Assembly (NCBI GenBank): GCA_903923915.1
Contig: CAIXZI010000227.1
Coordinates: 1-6,246 of the forward strand
DNA: 6,246 bases
DNA from: an uncultured Bacteroidota bacterium
Lineage (GTDB): Bacteria > Bacteroidota > Bacteroidia > B-17B0 > Aurantibacillaceae
Reading direction: 5' to 3'
In this document: in pieces, positions 1 through 6,246 of the stretch
Layout: each line of letters starts with the position of its first letter
Numbering within the stretch: the stretch's first letter is position 1
Translations under genes and position numbers: made by a program
The notes under the pieces: model-generated
Told to the model about the DNA's origin: nothing
Seen by the model: the letters and a program-made list of their open reading frames with translations, nothing else
The model's database searches: none

Positions 1-1
1 A

Positions 2-2818
2 GAAAAAAAACAACTACCACAAACAAACAGTGCTTGTGCATTAAATAAGCGTGTATTTGGTTGGCATCCATACTGGCAAGGAAGTGTTTACACCAATTAC
101 AAATGGAATTTACTAAGCGATTTTTGTTATTTTGATTATGAAATTAGTTCTACAACCGGACAAAACACCAATAGTTCATTTGTTTGGAGAACCAGTGCAG
201 CAGTAACAGCAGCCAAAGCAAATGGCAGCAATATACATTTTTGTGCTTCTTTATTTAGTGGTTTTTCTGCTTTTTTTGGAAGCGCAACAGCTCAGCAAAC
301 ATTTATAGATAGCTGCAAAGCCTTATTAGCTGCGCGTGGTGCAAAAGGCGTTAATTTAGATTTTGAAGGCATGGGCGCATCCAGCAAAGCGCAGTTTACA
401 ACTTTTGTTCAAAATTTATCTTCGCAAATAAAAGCAGTTAATCCAAATTACGAAGTAAGCATTGCACTTTATTCGGTTGATTGGAACGCTGTGTTTGATA
501 TACCAAATCTTACTCCTTCGGTAGATCTATTTATTATTATGGGTTATGATTATTATTACAGCGGAAGCACTACCGCAGGCCCAGAATCTCCGTTGTATAA
601 TTTTCAAACTGGGTACAATTACACTTGTGTAAGCTCAATTGATTATTATTTAAAACAAGGTGTTCCAAACAGTAAATTACTTTTAGGTTTGCCTTATTAT
701 GGTAGAGATTGGAGCACCAATAGTAATGCTATTCCTTCTGGTACCAAGGGCGCATCAAGCAATACACGTTTATTTTCAACCGTAAAAGCAAATGCATCAG
801 GCAATTATAATTCCGCAAATTATAATTGGGATGCCAACAGTTTTAATCCGGCTTATATCTATCAAAGCGCAGGTGTTTGGTATCAATGCTGGATTGATGA
901 TGCACGAAGTTTAGGTCATAAATTAGATATTATAAACGAACGTAACATTGGTGGAATGGGCATTTGGGCACTTGGCTATGATGATGGTTATAATGATTAC
1001 TGGAACGAAATTCAAAACAAATTATCTTCATGCGCAACCGTTGCTTGCAGCGATACCATTTACGATATGGGTGGTCCTAACAGAAGTTACTACAGCAATG
1101 AAACCTATAGTTTTACAATAGCACCAACAGGTGCAAGCAAGGTAAAATTAACCTTTACACAAGTTAGTACCGAAGCAGGCTTTGATTCACTTTGGTTATA
1201 TGATGGTTCTTCTATAACATCTCCACTATTAGGAAAATATACAGGCACGCTTACCCCTACTCCAGTAACATCAACAGGAAATGCACTTACCGTGCGTTTT
1301 AAATCTGATGGAGCAACTATTTCTGCGGGTTATACAGCTATTTGGCAATGTATTAGCACTCCGCCGGATACTACCAAACCAACCACATCTATAACCACTC
1401 CAGCCGGATGGATAGCACAAAATTTTACAGCAACTTATGCAGATGCTGATAATACAGGCGGATCGAGCGTTGAAAAGAAATTTTATAACATAGCAGCTAA
1501 TACGGGAACCGAGTGGCGTTCAAATAATAAAAATGGCTTTTTTAGAGATGATTTTGATGTAGCCATAAATACAGATTGGACTCAAAAAGTGGGCACTTGG
1601 ACAATTACTTCGCAGCATTTAGAAGAAACAGATCAAACAAACAGCAATACCAATATTTACGCGCCTTTAACGCAAACGCTAAGCAATCGTTATGTGTATA
1701 GCTGGCAAGGAAACATTACGGGTACAGGTACTAATCGTCGTGCGGGTTTACACTTTTTTTGCGATATGCCAGATTCTACCAACCGAGGAAACAATTATTT
1801 TGTTTGGTACAGAGTTGATCAAAGTGTGGTTGAAATATATAAAACAACCAATAATTTTTTTACGCTGGTAAAATCAATTGCGCAAACAATTAATGCAGGC
1901 ACTTGGTATAACAATGTGGTAACGTATGATAGAACAACTGGCGAAATTGCCATTTGGATAAACAATAAATATATCGGTTCATATATTGATGGAAACCCTA
2001 TTAGCAGCGGTGCTTATGTTTCTTTTAGAAGCGGCAATTGCAATTATGCAGTAGATAATTTTAAAGTTTATCGCAGCAGAAGTTCTTCAACAAATATTAC
2101 TGTTGGTTCTGCAACAACAAATGATATTCAATTTCAAAATACGGCTCCTGCCAATTACGCGGCAATTATTAGCTCATTGGTAAAAGATTCTGCATATAAT
2201 CTTTCAACTGTTTCAACTCAAACATTAAATGTAGATTGGAGTAAACCAATTGTATCATCATCCATTAGTGACGGAACAACCACAGATATTGATACTGTTT
2301 ATACTACAACACAATTATCAGCTAATTGGGCAGCAGCAACAGATGTAAACTCAGGTATTGCAAATTATTTATACGCTATAGGTACTACGCCGGGTGCACA
2401 AAACACAGTTGCATGGACAAATAATAGCGGTACTTCTGTTACAAAAATCGGATTAAGTTTAACAGTTGGTCAGCATTATTATTTCTCTATAAAAGCTGTT
2501 GATGGTGCAGGTTTGGTTTGCGATTCTATTAATAGTGATGGAGTTATTGTATTGGCAGCAACCGGCATTTCTGTTTATTCAAGCCCTCAAATTACTATTT
2601 ATCCAAACCCTAATAATGGAAATTTTACCATCAACTTTGATAACACTTTAAACCAAGTGAGTATTAATATTTATAATAATATTGGGCAACTTGTTTGGCA
2701 AAATAATACTACAGAAAAAGAAATTCATATTAATGATTTAAGCGAAGGCGTTTATTTTGTAAATGTTACAACCGAAGGAACAAAAATTTCTACACAGCGT
2801 ATTGTGGTATTGAAATAA
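2..2818 (+). CDS. Secreted multidomain GH18 glycosidase (chitinase-like) with T9SS sorting domain, 5' partial
   Basis: The reading frame is open from base 2, so the ATG at 371 is internal and the true start and signal peptide lie before the window; 938 residues are visible (numbered here from base 2). Residues about 15-340 are a GH18 barrel. The catalytic strand reads GVNLDFEG, with the proton-donor Glu at residue 122 (365-367) and the stabilising Asp at 120. MGYDYYY (180-186) matches the family's M-x-Y-D strand, GLPYYGRDW follows, and GMGIWALGYDDG near 322 is the last strand. This resembles YaaH/SleL-like GH18 enzymes more than classical DGxDxDWE chitinases, so the substrate may be chitin or another GlcNAc polymer such as peptidoglycan. 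Residues 349-450 are a CUB domain (Cys at both ends, YDMGG, FDSLWLYDG). Residues about 513-692 are a concanavalin-A-like jelly roll, flanked by halves of an Ig-like module. An FN3-like domain covers about 745-853. Residues 861-938 are a type A C-terminal signal (IYPNPNNG, GVYFVNV, final RIVVLK) for T9SS export and surface attachment. Class and domain calls are firm; the exact substrate is inference. Confidence 0.9.
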   Translation, partial: EKKQLPQTNSACALNKRVFGWHPYWQGSVYTNYKWNLLSDFCYFDYEISSTTGQNTNSSFVWRTSAAVTAAKANGSNIHFCASLFSGFSAFFGSATAQQTFIDSCKALLAARGAKGVNLDFEGMGASSKAQFTTFVQNLSSQIKAVNPNYEVSIALYSVDWNAVFDIPNLTPSVDLFIIMGYDYYYSGSTTAGPESPLYNFQTGYNYTCVSSIDYYLKQGVPNSKLLLGLPYYGRDWSTNSNAIPSGTKGASSNTRLFSTVKANASGNYNSANYNWDANSFNPAYIYQSAGVWYQCWIDDARSLGHKLDIINERNIGGMGIWALGYDDGYNDYWNEIQNKLSSCATVACSDTIYDMGGPNRSYYSNETYSFTIAPTGASKVKLTFTQVSTEAGFDSLWLYDGSSITSPLLGKYTGTLTPTPVTSTGNALTVRFKSDGATISAGYTAIWQCISTPPDTTKPTTSITTPAGWIAQNFTATYADADNTGGSSVEKKFYNIAANTGTEWRSNNKNGFFRDDFDVAINTDWTQKVGTWTITSQHLEETDQTNSNTNIYAPLTQTLSNRYVYSWQGNITGTGTNRRAGLHFFCDMPDSTNRGNNYFVWYRVDQSVVEIYKTTNNFFTLVKSIAQTINAGTWYNNVVTYDRTTGEIAIWINNKYIGSYIDGNPISSGAYVSFRSGNCNYAVDNFKVYRSRSSSTNITVGSATTNDIQFQNTAPANYAAIISSLVKDSAYNLSTVSTQTLNVDWSKPIVSSSISDGTTTDIDTVYTTTQLSANWAAATDVNSGIANYLYAIGTTPGAQNTVAWTNNSGTSVTKIGLSLTVGQHYYFSIKAVDGAGLVCDSINSDGVIVLAATGISVYSSPQITIYPNPNNGNFTINFDNTLNQVSINIYNNIGQLVWQNNTTEKEIHINDLSEGVYFVNVTTEGTKISTQRIVVLK

Positions 2819-2873
2819 ACAACTCTTATTTTTAGTATTGATATTCTTTATTACATTAGTAAAAAATTAATTT

Positions 2874-4475
2874 ATGCGTAAAATATTTACTATTTCAAGT
2901 GTTTTAATGGTGTTAGTGGCAGCTTTTGTAAGTTACAAATGGCATCCGTTTGCCTGGAGTTTTATCATTATTGCTCCAATTGTTTTGTTAGGCATTTTTG
3001 ATATGATGCAAAAACATCACTCGCTTATGGCTAATTTCCCCATTGTTGGGCGTTTTCGTTGGGTGGCAGAATGGCTTCGTCCAAAAATATATCAATACTT
3101 TGTAGAAAGTGATACTGATGGCGCACCTTTCAATCGCCTTAGCAGAACGGTTATTTACCAACGTGCTAAAAAAGTAAACGATACTACTCCTTTTGGAACA
3201 CAACTAAATGTTTACGAACCTGGATACGAATGGCTTAACCATAGCATTGCACCATTGCATCATGATAAAGTAGATAACCATCCGCGTGTAAAAGTTGGTG
3301 GCCCAGATTGTAAGCAACCTTATTCAGCAAGCGTTTATAATGTATCTGCCATGAGTTTTGGTTCGTTAAGTAAAAATGCAATTATGGCACTTAATGGTGG
3401 CGCTAAGTTGGGTGGCTTTGCTCATAACACGGGCGAAGGTGGTTTAAGTCCGTATCATTTAAGTCCGGGTGGAGATGTTTTTTGGCAAATTGGTACGGGT
3501 TATTTTAGCTGCCGTAATGCAGATGGAACATTTAACTACCAAGCCTTTGCTGAGCGTGCGGTACATCCAAACGTAAAAATGATAGAAATAAAATTATCAC
3601 AAGGTGCTAAACCGGGGCATGGCGGTATTTTACCCGCAGCAAAAGTTACCGAAGAAATTGCTAAAATTCGTTTAGTTGAAATGGGTAAAGATGTTATGTC
3701 GCCACCTTACCACACAGCTTTTTCAGACCCAATAGGATTATTAAATTTTGTAAAACAATTACGTGATTTATCAGGTGGAAAACCTATTGGTTTCAAATTA
3801 TGTGTAGGACAAAAATCTCAATTCATTGCTATTTGTAAAGCCATGGTTAAAACCAATATCATGCCCGATTTTATTACCGTTGATGGTGGCGAAGGCGGAA
3901 CAGGCGCAGCACCGCTTGAGTTTAGTAATTCGGTTGGTATGCCATTGCGCGATGCACTTGCTTTTGTATTTGATGCGCTGCATGGTTTTGGTTTAAAAAA
4001 ACACATAAAAATTATTGCCTCAGGTAAAGTGCATACCGGTTTTGATTTGATTAAGAATTTTGCTTTGGGTGCCGATATGTGTAATTCTGCCCGCGCTATG
4101 ATGTTTTCTCTAGGCTGTATTCAAGCGTTGGAGTGTAACAGCAATACTTGCCCAACCGGTGTTGCCACACAAGATCCAAAGCTTTTTAAAGGATTAGATG
4201 TTAACGATAAACGTGTACGTGTAGCAAATTTTCATCATGAAACTATTAAGGCTACTACCGAGTTAATGGCTGCTGCCGGAATAGATCATCCGCATAAATT
4301 ACATCGTTCGCACATTTACCGCAGAGTTAGTGCCAACCAAATACAAACCTACGACCAGATGTATCCGCATTTATTAAAAGGCTCTTTGTTAGAAGCACCA
4401 TACCCGCAAGGCTGGGAACTTGATATGATGAACAGCAGTGCAGAAACATTCGATTCTTCTTTACAACACGCTTAG
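2874..4475 (+). CDS. Membrane-anchored FMN-binding glutamate synthase family protein (GltB central/FMN domain only)
   Basis: This 533-residue protein matches the FMN and iron-sulfur part of the glutamate synthase large subunit. It has no N-terminal glutamine amidotransferase domain and no C-terminal GXGXG domain. Two hydrophobic segments (about 4-21 and 26-42) should anchor it in the inner membrane; FPIVGRFRWVAEWLRP after them is typical of this stand-alone family. The (beta/alpha)8 barrel shows GEGGLSPYH, KLSQGAKPGHGG, VDGGEGGTGAAP (336-347) and the FMN-phosphate motif SGKVHTGFD (383-391). Cys415, Cys421 and Cys426 give the C-x5-C-x4-C pattern that binds the 3Fe-4S cluster in GltB, followed by PTGVATQDP as in that family. 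An oxidoreductase moving electrons through FMN and 3Fe-4S is well supported. Glutamate synthesis itself is not: nothing here releases ammonia from glutamine, and no GltD-type NAD(P)H subunit is nearby. The start has an AT-rich leader without a Shine-Dalgarno, normal for Bacteroidota. folA begins 6 bp after the stop, so the two are probably cotranscribed. Confidence 0.9.
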   Translation: MRKIFTISSVLMVLVAAFVSYKWHPFAWSFIIIAPIVLLGIFDMMQKHHSLMANFPIVGRFRWVAEWLRPKIYQYFVESDTDGAPFNRLSRTVIYQRAKKVNDTTPFGTQLNVYEPGYEWLNHSIAPLHHDKVDNHPRVKVGGPDCKQPYSASVYNVSAMSFGSLSKNAIMALNGGAKLGGFAHNTGEGGLSPYHLSPGGDVFWQIGTGYFSCRNADGTFNYQAFAERAVHPNVKMIEIKLSQGAKPGHGGILPAAKVTEEIAKIRLVEMGKDVMSPPYHTAFSDPIGLLNFVKQLRDLSGGKPIGFKLCVGQKSQFIAICKAMVKTNIMPDFITVDGGEGGTGAAPLEFSNSVGMPLRDALAFVFDALHGFGLKKHIKIIASGKVHTGFDLIKNFALGADMCNSARAMMFSLGCIQALECNSNTCPTGVATQDPKLFKGLDVNDKRVRVANFHHETIKATTELMAAAGIDHPHKLHRSHIYRRVSANQIQTYDQMYPHLLKGSLLEAPYPQGWELDMMNSSAETFDSSLQHA

Positions 4476-4481
4476 TTATTT

Positions 4482-4979
4482 ATGATTTTATCTATTATAG
4501 TTGCTGTTGCTGAAAATAATGTAATTGGCAAAGACAATACACTTATTTGGAGTTTACCGGCGGATATGAAGTTTTTTAAAGAAAAAACTAAAGGGCATGT
4601 TATTATTACCGGAAGAAAAAATTACGAATCTATCCCCGAAAAATATAGACCCCTACCCGACCGAACTAATATTGTAATTACTCGTCAACCAGATTATAAA
4701 GCACCCGGAGCTATTGTGTTTGCATCTATTGACGCCGCTATACAATACACCAAGCAACATCATACAAACGAAGAAGTGTTTATTATTGGCGGAGCAGAAA
4801 TTTACAGGCAGACCATTTCTATTTGTGATAGAATTTATTTAACCCGCATACATCATAGTTTTGATGGAGATGCTTTCTTTCCTGAATTAAATACGCATTG
4901 GAAGTTAGTTCATGACGAAAATGTTGCTACTGACGAGAAAAATAAATATCCGTTTACTTTTCAAACCTGGGAGCGTTAG
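4482..4979 (+). CDS. folA: Dihydrofolate reductase
   Basis: The enzyme reduces 7,8-dihydrofolate to tetrahydrofolate with NADPH in the cytoplasm, supplying one-carbon carriers for thymidylate, purine and methionine synthesis. The 165 residues match the usual bacterial length (about 160). The N-terminal strand IIVAVAENNVIGKDN leads to LIWSLPADMKFF, with Trp23 and the catalytic acid Asp28 (E. coli Trp22 and Asp27). GRKNYESI (44-51) is the NADPH-binding loop, RPLPDRTNIVITR (56-68) holds Arg61 (E. coli Arg57, which grips the substrate glutamate), and IIGGAEIY (101-108) is the second cofactor motif. Thr121 in YLTRI corresponds to E. coli Thr113. All key residues are present, so it should be active. 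Ile22 replaces the Pro common in LPW, and Thr43 replaces the Met before GR; neither is catalytic. The gene often lies beside thyA, but no thymidylate synthase is visible here. It follows the glutamate-synthase-like gene by 6 bp and probably shares its transcript. Its stop codon abuts a repeat element. Confidence 0.96.
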   Translation: MILSIIVAVAENNVIGKDNTLIWSLPADMKFFKEKTKGHVIITGRKNYESIPEKYRPLPDRTNIVITRQPDYKAPGAIVFASIDAAIQYTKQHHTNEEVFIIGGAEIYRQTISICDRIYLTRIHHSFDGDAFFPELNTHWKLVHDENVATDEKNKYPFTFQTWER

Positions 4980-5057
4980 GGATGGTAACGAAAATCCTTT
5001 GCTGTAATCGGCAAAGATTGAAGTGTACAGCCCGACGGCGTAACCGCCGAAACGCCC
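4979..5057. repeat. G+C-rich modular two-hairpin intergenic element (REP-like)
   Basis: The element starts on the last base of the folA stop codon and ends 4 bp before the ftsE stop codon. By hand count 41 of 78 bases from 4980 are G or C, clearly richer than the flanks. It holds two hairpins. Hairpin 1 (4993-5019) pairs AATC and TTTGC with GCAAA and GATT around an 8-base loop, with one bulged C at 4997. Hairpin 2 (5036-5049) is CGGCG, loop TAAC, CGCCG. Each hairpin is preceded by a related linker: GATGGTAACGAAAATCC (4981-4997) and GATTGAAGTGTACAGCC (5016-5032), identical at 10 of 17 positions. The ends GGG (4979-4981) and CCC (5055-5057) can pair. From memory, similar linker-plus-hairpin strings recur between genes in many Bacteroidota genomes. 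Only one copy lies in this window, so calling it a dispersed repeat is inference. Confidence 0.6.
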
Positions 5058-5071
5058 AAAATTAATTTTTT
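5036..5071 (+). terminator. Possible transcription terminator for folA (weak)
   Basis: A 5-bp perfect G+C stem with a TAAC loop (5036-5049) lies about 60 bases past the folA stop, between convergent genes where a terminator would be expected. A run of six T (5066-5071) follows, but 16 bases after the stem, so it is not a textbook intrinsic terminator. The T run is part of AAAATTAATTTT (5058-5069), a self-complementary stretch overlapping the ftsE stop codon. On the minus strand no T run follows the hairpin. The role is inferred from position. Confidence 0.25.
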
Positions 5072-5736
5072 ACTTCAAGCACTACGCCGTTTTCACATTT
5101 AAGTGTGCGAGCCGGAAAGCGATTATACAATAGCATATCGTGTGTGGCAAATAAAACCGATGTACCTGTTTTACTAATATCTATTAGCAATTTCATGATT
5201 TCTGCAGATGTGTCGGGGTCTAAATTACCGGTGGGTTCATCGGCCAAAATAATTTCGGGCTGATTTAGCAAAGAACGCGCAATGGCCACACGTTGTTGCT
5301 CTCCGCCCGATATTTCATAAGGCATTTTAGTGTGTTTGCCGGTTAACCCAACTTTTTCTAATACAGAATTAATTTGTTTTTTTATTTGCTCTTCATCTTT
5401 CCATCCGGTTGCGGTTAATACAAAACGCAGGTTTTCATAAATACTTCTATCGGTTAGTAATTGAAAATCTTGGAAAACAATGCCTAATTTTCTGCGTAAA
5501 AAAGGAATTTCTTTTTTGTTTATTTTACTTAATTCATATCCTGCAACAGTTGCAGTACCGGATGTTAAACCTATTTCGCCATACAAACATTTTAGTACAG
5601 AGCTTTTGCCACTGCCGGTTTTACCAAGCAAATAAACAAACTCGCCTTTATTTACCGTTAACGACAAGTTAGAAATAACAACCCCTGCCGATTGACTAAT
5701 GTTTATATTATTGATTTGTATAACCGAAGTGCTCAT
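5062..5736 (-). CDS. ftsE: Cell-division ABC transporter ATPase FtsE
   Basis: FtsE is the cytoplasmic ATPase that works with the membrane protein FtsX at the septum, where ATP hydrolysis drives activation of periplasmic peptidoglycan hydrolases. From the start at 5736 the protein has 224 residues, the usual FtsE length. All ABC motifs are present: Walker A GKTGSGKSS (38-46), Q-loop Gln89 in VFQDFQLLTDR, signature SGGEQQR (143-149), Walker B ILADE (163-167) with D-loop GNLDP, and switch His199 in ATHD. FQDFQLLTDRSIYEN and the KMPYEISGGEQ segment are characteristic of FtsE rather than of LolD or phosphonate transporters, with which it is often confused. The same frame opens further upstream to an ATG at 5769, which would add 11 residues (MLLVNTLAKNK). 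I prefer 5736 because family members begin close to the VIQINNINI strand. No ftsX adjoins, so the partner must be encoded elsewhere. It converges with folA and diverges from the TPR gene. Confidence 0.92.
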   Translation of the reverse strand: MSTSVIQINNINISQSAGVVISNLSLTVNKGEFVYLLGKTGSGKSSVLKCLYGEIGLTSGTATVAGYELSKINKKEIPFLRRKLGIVFQDFQLLTDRSIYENLRFVLTATGWKDEEQIKKQINSVLEKVGLTGKHTKMPYEISGGEQQRVAIARSLLNQPEIILADEPTGNLDPDTSAEIMKLLIDISKTGTSVLFATHDMLLYNRFPARTLKCENGVVLEVKN

Positions 5737-5772
5737 TTTATTTTTTGCTAAGGTATTTACTAACAACATTTT

Positions 5773-5815
5773 TTAACGTATAAACACACAACATGTTTGA
5801 ACACACTTACGTTAA
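5773..5815. promoter_or_regulatory. Nested inverted repeat in the ftsE/TPR divergent spacer (candidate operator)
   Basis: Perfect 8-base arms TTAACGTA (5773-5780) and TACGTTAA (5808-5815) face each other across 27 bases. Near the shared centre sits the self-complementary AACATGTT (5790-5797), and AACACAC occurs twice in the same direction (5783-5789 and 5800-5806). The spacer from 5737 to 5876 must hold promoters for both genes. I found no convincing Bacteroidota TTG/TAnnTTTG pair; TAGATTTT at 5832-5839 is the nearest -7-like string for the plus-strand gene. A protein-binding role is inference. Confidence 0.3.
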
Positions 5816-5876
5816 TAACTTGAAATGGTTTTAGATTTTAAACAGTATCTACAAGCTAATTTTACAGCGCAAACAA

Positions 5877-6246
5877 ATGAGTTCATTTCAACTAAAACAT
5901 AAGATTACAAGCGGTAGGTTTTTAGCTTCGTTATTTATTGTGCTGAGTGTTTATACATCAACAGCACAAAAAACCACTATTTATATTGAGCCCGACCGTG
6001 AGTTTAAAATAGCAGCAGAACTTTTTGATAAGAAAAAGTTTGGTGCTGCTATGAAGAGTTTTCAAAATATTATCGAGTCTCACAAAAACAAAAAAGATTT
6101 GATACGCATAGATGCCGAGTATTATGCCGCTGCATCTTCTATTGAATTGTTTAATAAAGATGGAGAATGGAGAATGCATCGCTTTATTGAACAACATCCG
6201 GAAAGTAACAAAATAAAATGGGGGTATTTTTATTTAGGAAAATCTA
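5877..6246 (+). CDS. Secreted tetratricopeptide-repeat protein, 3' partial
   Basis: The frame begins at the first ATG after an in-frame stop at 5832 and runs off the right end, giving 123 complete codons. Residues 1-30 look like a signal peptide: basic Lys7, Lys9 and Arg14, hydrophobic FLASLFIVLSVY (15-26), and cleavage probably after STA at residue 30. The mature part is helical and TPR-like: FKIAAELFDKKKFGAAMKSF, then DAEYYAAASSIELFNKDGEW, then FIEQHPESNKIKWGYFYLGKS. The LF-x-KKKFGAA and HPES-x-K-x-x-x-G-x-F-x-L-G patterns resemble the N-termini of long (about 1000-residue) Bacteroidota TPR proteins and YbgF/BamD-like helical repeats that act as envelope scaffolds. No catalytic function is expected. 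The specific partner is unknown, and the full length cannot be judged. It is divergent from ftsE, so shared control is possible. Confidence 0.8.
   Translation, partial: MSSFQLKHKITSGRFLASLFIVLSVYTSTAQKTTIYIEPDREFKIAAELFDKKKFGAAMKSFQNIIESHKNKKDLIRIDAEYYAAASSIELFNKDGEWRMHRFIEQHPESNKIKWGYFYLGKS

Noticed and set aside
371..2818. The ATG at 371 as the start of the GH18 gene
   Set aside because: The frame stays open to base 2 and the upstream part encodes GH18 barrel sequence, including the catalytic Glu at 365-367, so 371 would cut the active site away.
2813..2833. Possible terminator after the GH18 gene (AAATAA and TTATTT followed by T's)
   Set aside because: The pairing is only six A/T base pairs, too weak to call, and such matches are common in AT-rich DNA.
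2819..2873. Promoter for the glutamate-synthase-like gene
   Set aside because: The 55-bp gap is AT-rich and has a TATTCTTT string, but no properly spaced TTG and TAnnTTTG pair, so no site is claimed.
2988..3203. 71-codon minus-strand ORF
   Set aside because: It lies wholly inside the glutamate-synthase-like gene and shows no recognisable protein pattern.
3798..4006. Two overlapping minus-strand ORFs of about 61 codons
   Set aside because: Both are antisense to the conserved FMN/cluster region and overlap each other in different frames.
5409..5672. 87-codon plus-strand ORF
   Set aside because: It is antisense to the ABC core of ftsE, where the minus-strand motifs are complete.
5958..6197. 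79-codon minus-strand ORF
   Set aside because: It is antisense to the TPR gene, whose signal peptide and helical repeats are convincing.

Overview
The window looks like a piece of a Bacteroidota chromosome. It is AT-rich and has no clear Shine-Dalgarno sequences. The first protein ends in a type A sorting domain of the type IX secretion system, and the cell-division ABC ATPase and the long-type TPR lipoprotein-like protein read as Bacteroidota forms. An environmental member of the Chitinophagales/Sphingobacteriales/Flavobacteriales breadth of the phylum fits, but the genus cannot be set from the sequence.

Layout. Positions 2-2818 (+) hold the 3' part of a large secreted GH18 glycosidase with CUB, jelly-roll lectin-like, Ig/FN3-like and T9SS sorting domains; its start lies before the window. 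A 55-bp AT-rich gap leads to a membrane-anchored FMN/3Fe-4S glutamate-synthase-like protein (2874-4475, +), followed after 6 bp by dihydrofolate reductase folA (4482-4979, +). A compact G+C-rich two-hairpin element (4979-5057) fills the convergent gap before ftsE, which runs on the minus strand (5062-5736, with a possible upstream start at 5769). A 140-bp divergent spacer (5737-5876) carries a nested inverted repeat and leads to a secreted TPR-type protein that runs off the right end (5877-6246, +).

The genes do not form one pathway. The glutamate-synthase-like gene and folA are probably cotranscribed. The GH18 protein is an extracellular polysaccharide-degrading enzyme. FtsE and the TPR protein are cell-envelope functions sharing a divergent control region. 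I see no CRISPR array, tRNA, rRNA, transposase, prophage or toxin-antitoxin/defence gene.

No clearly new biological system is visible. The points most worth a second look are the modular intergenic repeat after folA, the domain-within-domain arrangement of the GH18 protein, and the palindrome between ftsE and the TPR gene.
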